From: Variovorax sp. J22P240
Lineage (GTDB): Bacteria > Pseudomonadota > Gammaproteobacteria > Burkholderiales > Burkholderiaceae_C
Length of the DNA: 64,000 nucleotides
Assembly (NCBI RefSeq): GCF_030316855.1
Contig: NZ_JASZYR010000003.1
Span: 62,001-126,000 of the forward strand
Direction: 5' to 3'
Below, piece by piece: positions 62,987 to 64,000 of this stretch. The notes under the pieces were generated by a model, which was given only the letters and a program-made list of their open reading frames with translations, was not told the origin of the DNA and searched no databases. Within the stretch, counting starts at the first letter, position 1, and every line of letters starts with the position of its first letter. The translations under genes and the position numbers were made by a program.

Positions 62987-64000
62987 ATGAACGACGAAGC
63001 CATGTTCGAGATGCTCGCGCCCGCTGGCGAGGCGGAATTCGAGTTCGAGTTCGAATCGGGAAAAGCGAAGAAGAAGCCGGCGCCAACGGTGGTGCTGCCG
63101 ACGCTGACGATACGCGACCGGCCCTTCGTGGTGCTCGACCGCTTCGCCTTCGACGGCCCGGCCGTGCCCACGATGCACGACGCGATCATCGACCGCATCG
63201 CGCGGCTGATCGTCGCGAGCCGGGTCTCGGGCGATCCGATCGAGACCGTGCGGCTGGTCGGCCACACGGACCCGACCGGCAAGGCGCCCTACAACCTCGG
63301 TCTCGCCGAACGCCGGGCGAAGGCGGTCGAGACGAAGCTCCGCGCTGCCCTCGCGGCGCTCGGCCCGGTGCCAGCGGGCACGCTCGCGATCGTGCCCCAG
63401 ACACTCGGCGAGACGCGGCCCGTGGTGTCCAACGCGACGGCCGACGGCCGGGCCATGAACCGGCGCGTGGAGGTCTTCCTGGGCACCGGCTGCAATGCAT
63501 TCTTCGCCCAATACGACCTGCGCTTCCTGCCGGGCGATCCGAAGTTCGGCATTCCCGCCTACCCGAACCTCAACGCGACGCAGAAGGCGCAGCGCAGCGC
63601 CGACGTCGGCGCGCTGGTGCCCGAGCTGCTGGCGCGCCGCAACCTGCGCGCCAGCGAGGCCTTGGCCGGCCGCGTGCCGCCGCCCAAGGCGCTGCCCCCG
63701 GGGGCCCTGCGCAACAGCGCGCTGCGGTTGTCGGCGGGGCAGCTGGCGCTGTTCCGCGAGTACTTCGAGGACGGCCGCGGCGGCATCGAGTTCGGCGCCT
63801 TCCAGACCTGCTTCGAGCGCTTCGCCAACGGCCAGCTGCGCAGCCCGATCGCAGCCGACCGCAGCGCCGGCGTCGGCGAGCCGAATGGGGACTTCTTCTT
63901 CCTGTTCGCGGAGTTCGCCTTCCTGTGCATCGACTCGCGCATCGAGCCGGCGCTGTGGACCCGGGCACTGCGCACCTTCGTGAAGGCGCAAGAGATCTTC
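62987..64000 (+). CDS. OmpA-like peptidoglycan-binding protein (3' end missing)
   Basis: 338 codons are visible and the frame is open at the window end. No signal peptide: it begins MNDEAMFEMLAP and an acidic AEFEFEFES. Residues 45-165 are an OmpA-like domain: DRFAFDGPAVP, LVGHTDPTGKAPYNLGLAERRA (in parts) and NRRVEVFL. The rest to 338 is helical, with LSAGQLALFREYFED and FFFLFAEFAFLCIDSRIEP, unlike common OmpA proteins. It would bind meso-DAP peptidoglycan if it reaches the periplasm. Starts 25 bases after the M15 gene with a GAGGAGA site. Confidence 0.8.
   Translation, partial: MNDEAMFEMLAPAGEAEFEFEFESGKAKKKPAPTVVLPTLTIRDRPFVVLDRFAFDGPAVPTMHDAIIDRIARLIVASRVSGDPIETVRLVGHTDPTGKAPYNLGLAERRAKAVETKLRAALAALGPVPAGTLAIVPQTLGETRPVVSNATADGRAMNRRVEVFLGTGCNAFFAQYDLRFLPGDPKFGIPAYPNLNATQKAQRSADVGALVPELLARRNLRASEALAGRVPPPKALPPGALRNSALRLSAGQLALFREYFEDGRGGIEFGAFQTCFERFANGQLRSPIAADRSAGVGEPNGDFFFLFAEFAFLCIDSRIEPALWTRALRTFVKAQEIF

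Noticed and set aside
57276..63991. Very long minus-strand frames (over 900 codons) opposite the unknown operon
   Set aside because: They mirror nine plus-strand genes with ribosome sites and real domains; their translation is low-complexity Arg/Ala/Gly.
54630..64000. Calling the operon a contractile injection system or prophage
   Set aside because: No sheath, tube, baseplate, spike or capsid gene is visible in the part shown.

Overview
The window is about 64 kb of high-GC bacterial chromosome with dense coding, short intergenic gaps and start/stop overlaps typical of a betaproteobacterium. The order pgk-pyk-fba-purC ... purE-purK-Sua5, the neighbourhood of def/fmt/LysM/dprA/smg, the secD-secF-yajC block, a tripartite-tricarboxylate (Bug) receptor and a family of GC-rich intergenic elements after stop codons all point to the Comamonadaceae, most likely Variovorax or a close relative. 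This placement is inference from gene content, not a database match. I found no rRNA, tRNA, CRISPR array, insertion sequence or att site, and no gap without a gene exceeds about 230 bases.

Layout. 1-12 kb: a truncated secreted-lipase-like hydrolase, then housekeeping genes on the minus strand (Sua5, purK, purE; purC, fba, pyk, pgk), with a four-gene block (thioredoxin-TPR, META lipoprotein, Crp/Fnr, LuxR) between purE and purC. 12-18.5 kb: a LysR regulator divergent from a six-gene catabolic operon (VOC protein, alpha/beta hydrolase, FAD monooxygenase, DUF2783, atypical metallo-beta-lactamase-fold protein, Bug receptor). 18.5-30.8 kb: azlD/azlC, fmt, a lipoprotein, def, LysM protein, dprA, smg, a DUF1631 protein, secF, secD, yajC. 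31-43.8 kb: a large indolepyruvate:ferredoxin oxidoreductase-like enzyme divergent from an Lrp regulator and an MFS exporter; a caa3-type cytochrome c oxidase operon (ctaC, ctaD, two subunit III genes, subunit IV); a membrane protein, a flavoprotein and a VOC protein. 44-51.9 kb: an orphan ATPase-domain protein, a broken RidA gene, a four-gene threonate/erythronate catabolic set (ltnD, otnK, otnC, otnI), and an AceE-like dehydrogenase divergent from an Lrp regulator. 52-54.5 kb: an OmpA-family porin-like protein, a possible Tdi1-like immunity protein, and an exported protein of unknown function.

54.6-64 kb (running off the window) is the most unusual region: nine tightly spaced plus-strand genes behind a candidate sigma-54 promoter. 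They encode three divergent paralogues (202, 234 and 234 aa) with a glycine-rich hydrophobic core and a C-terminal GRW-x-R-x-G motif, a HExxH metalloprotease-like protein, a 709-aa protein of unknown family, a fold-type-I PLP enzyme, a GIY-YIG nuclease-like protein with a long Pro/Ala linker, an M15 (VanY-like) DD-peptidase and an OmpA-like peptidoglycan-binding protein. None has a recognisable Sec signal, although two carry peptidoglycan-directed domains, and several share short acidic-aromatic (E/F/Y) stretches. I infer a co-expressed multi-component system that may build or export envelope-acting proteins. Its function is not known to me.
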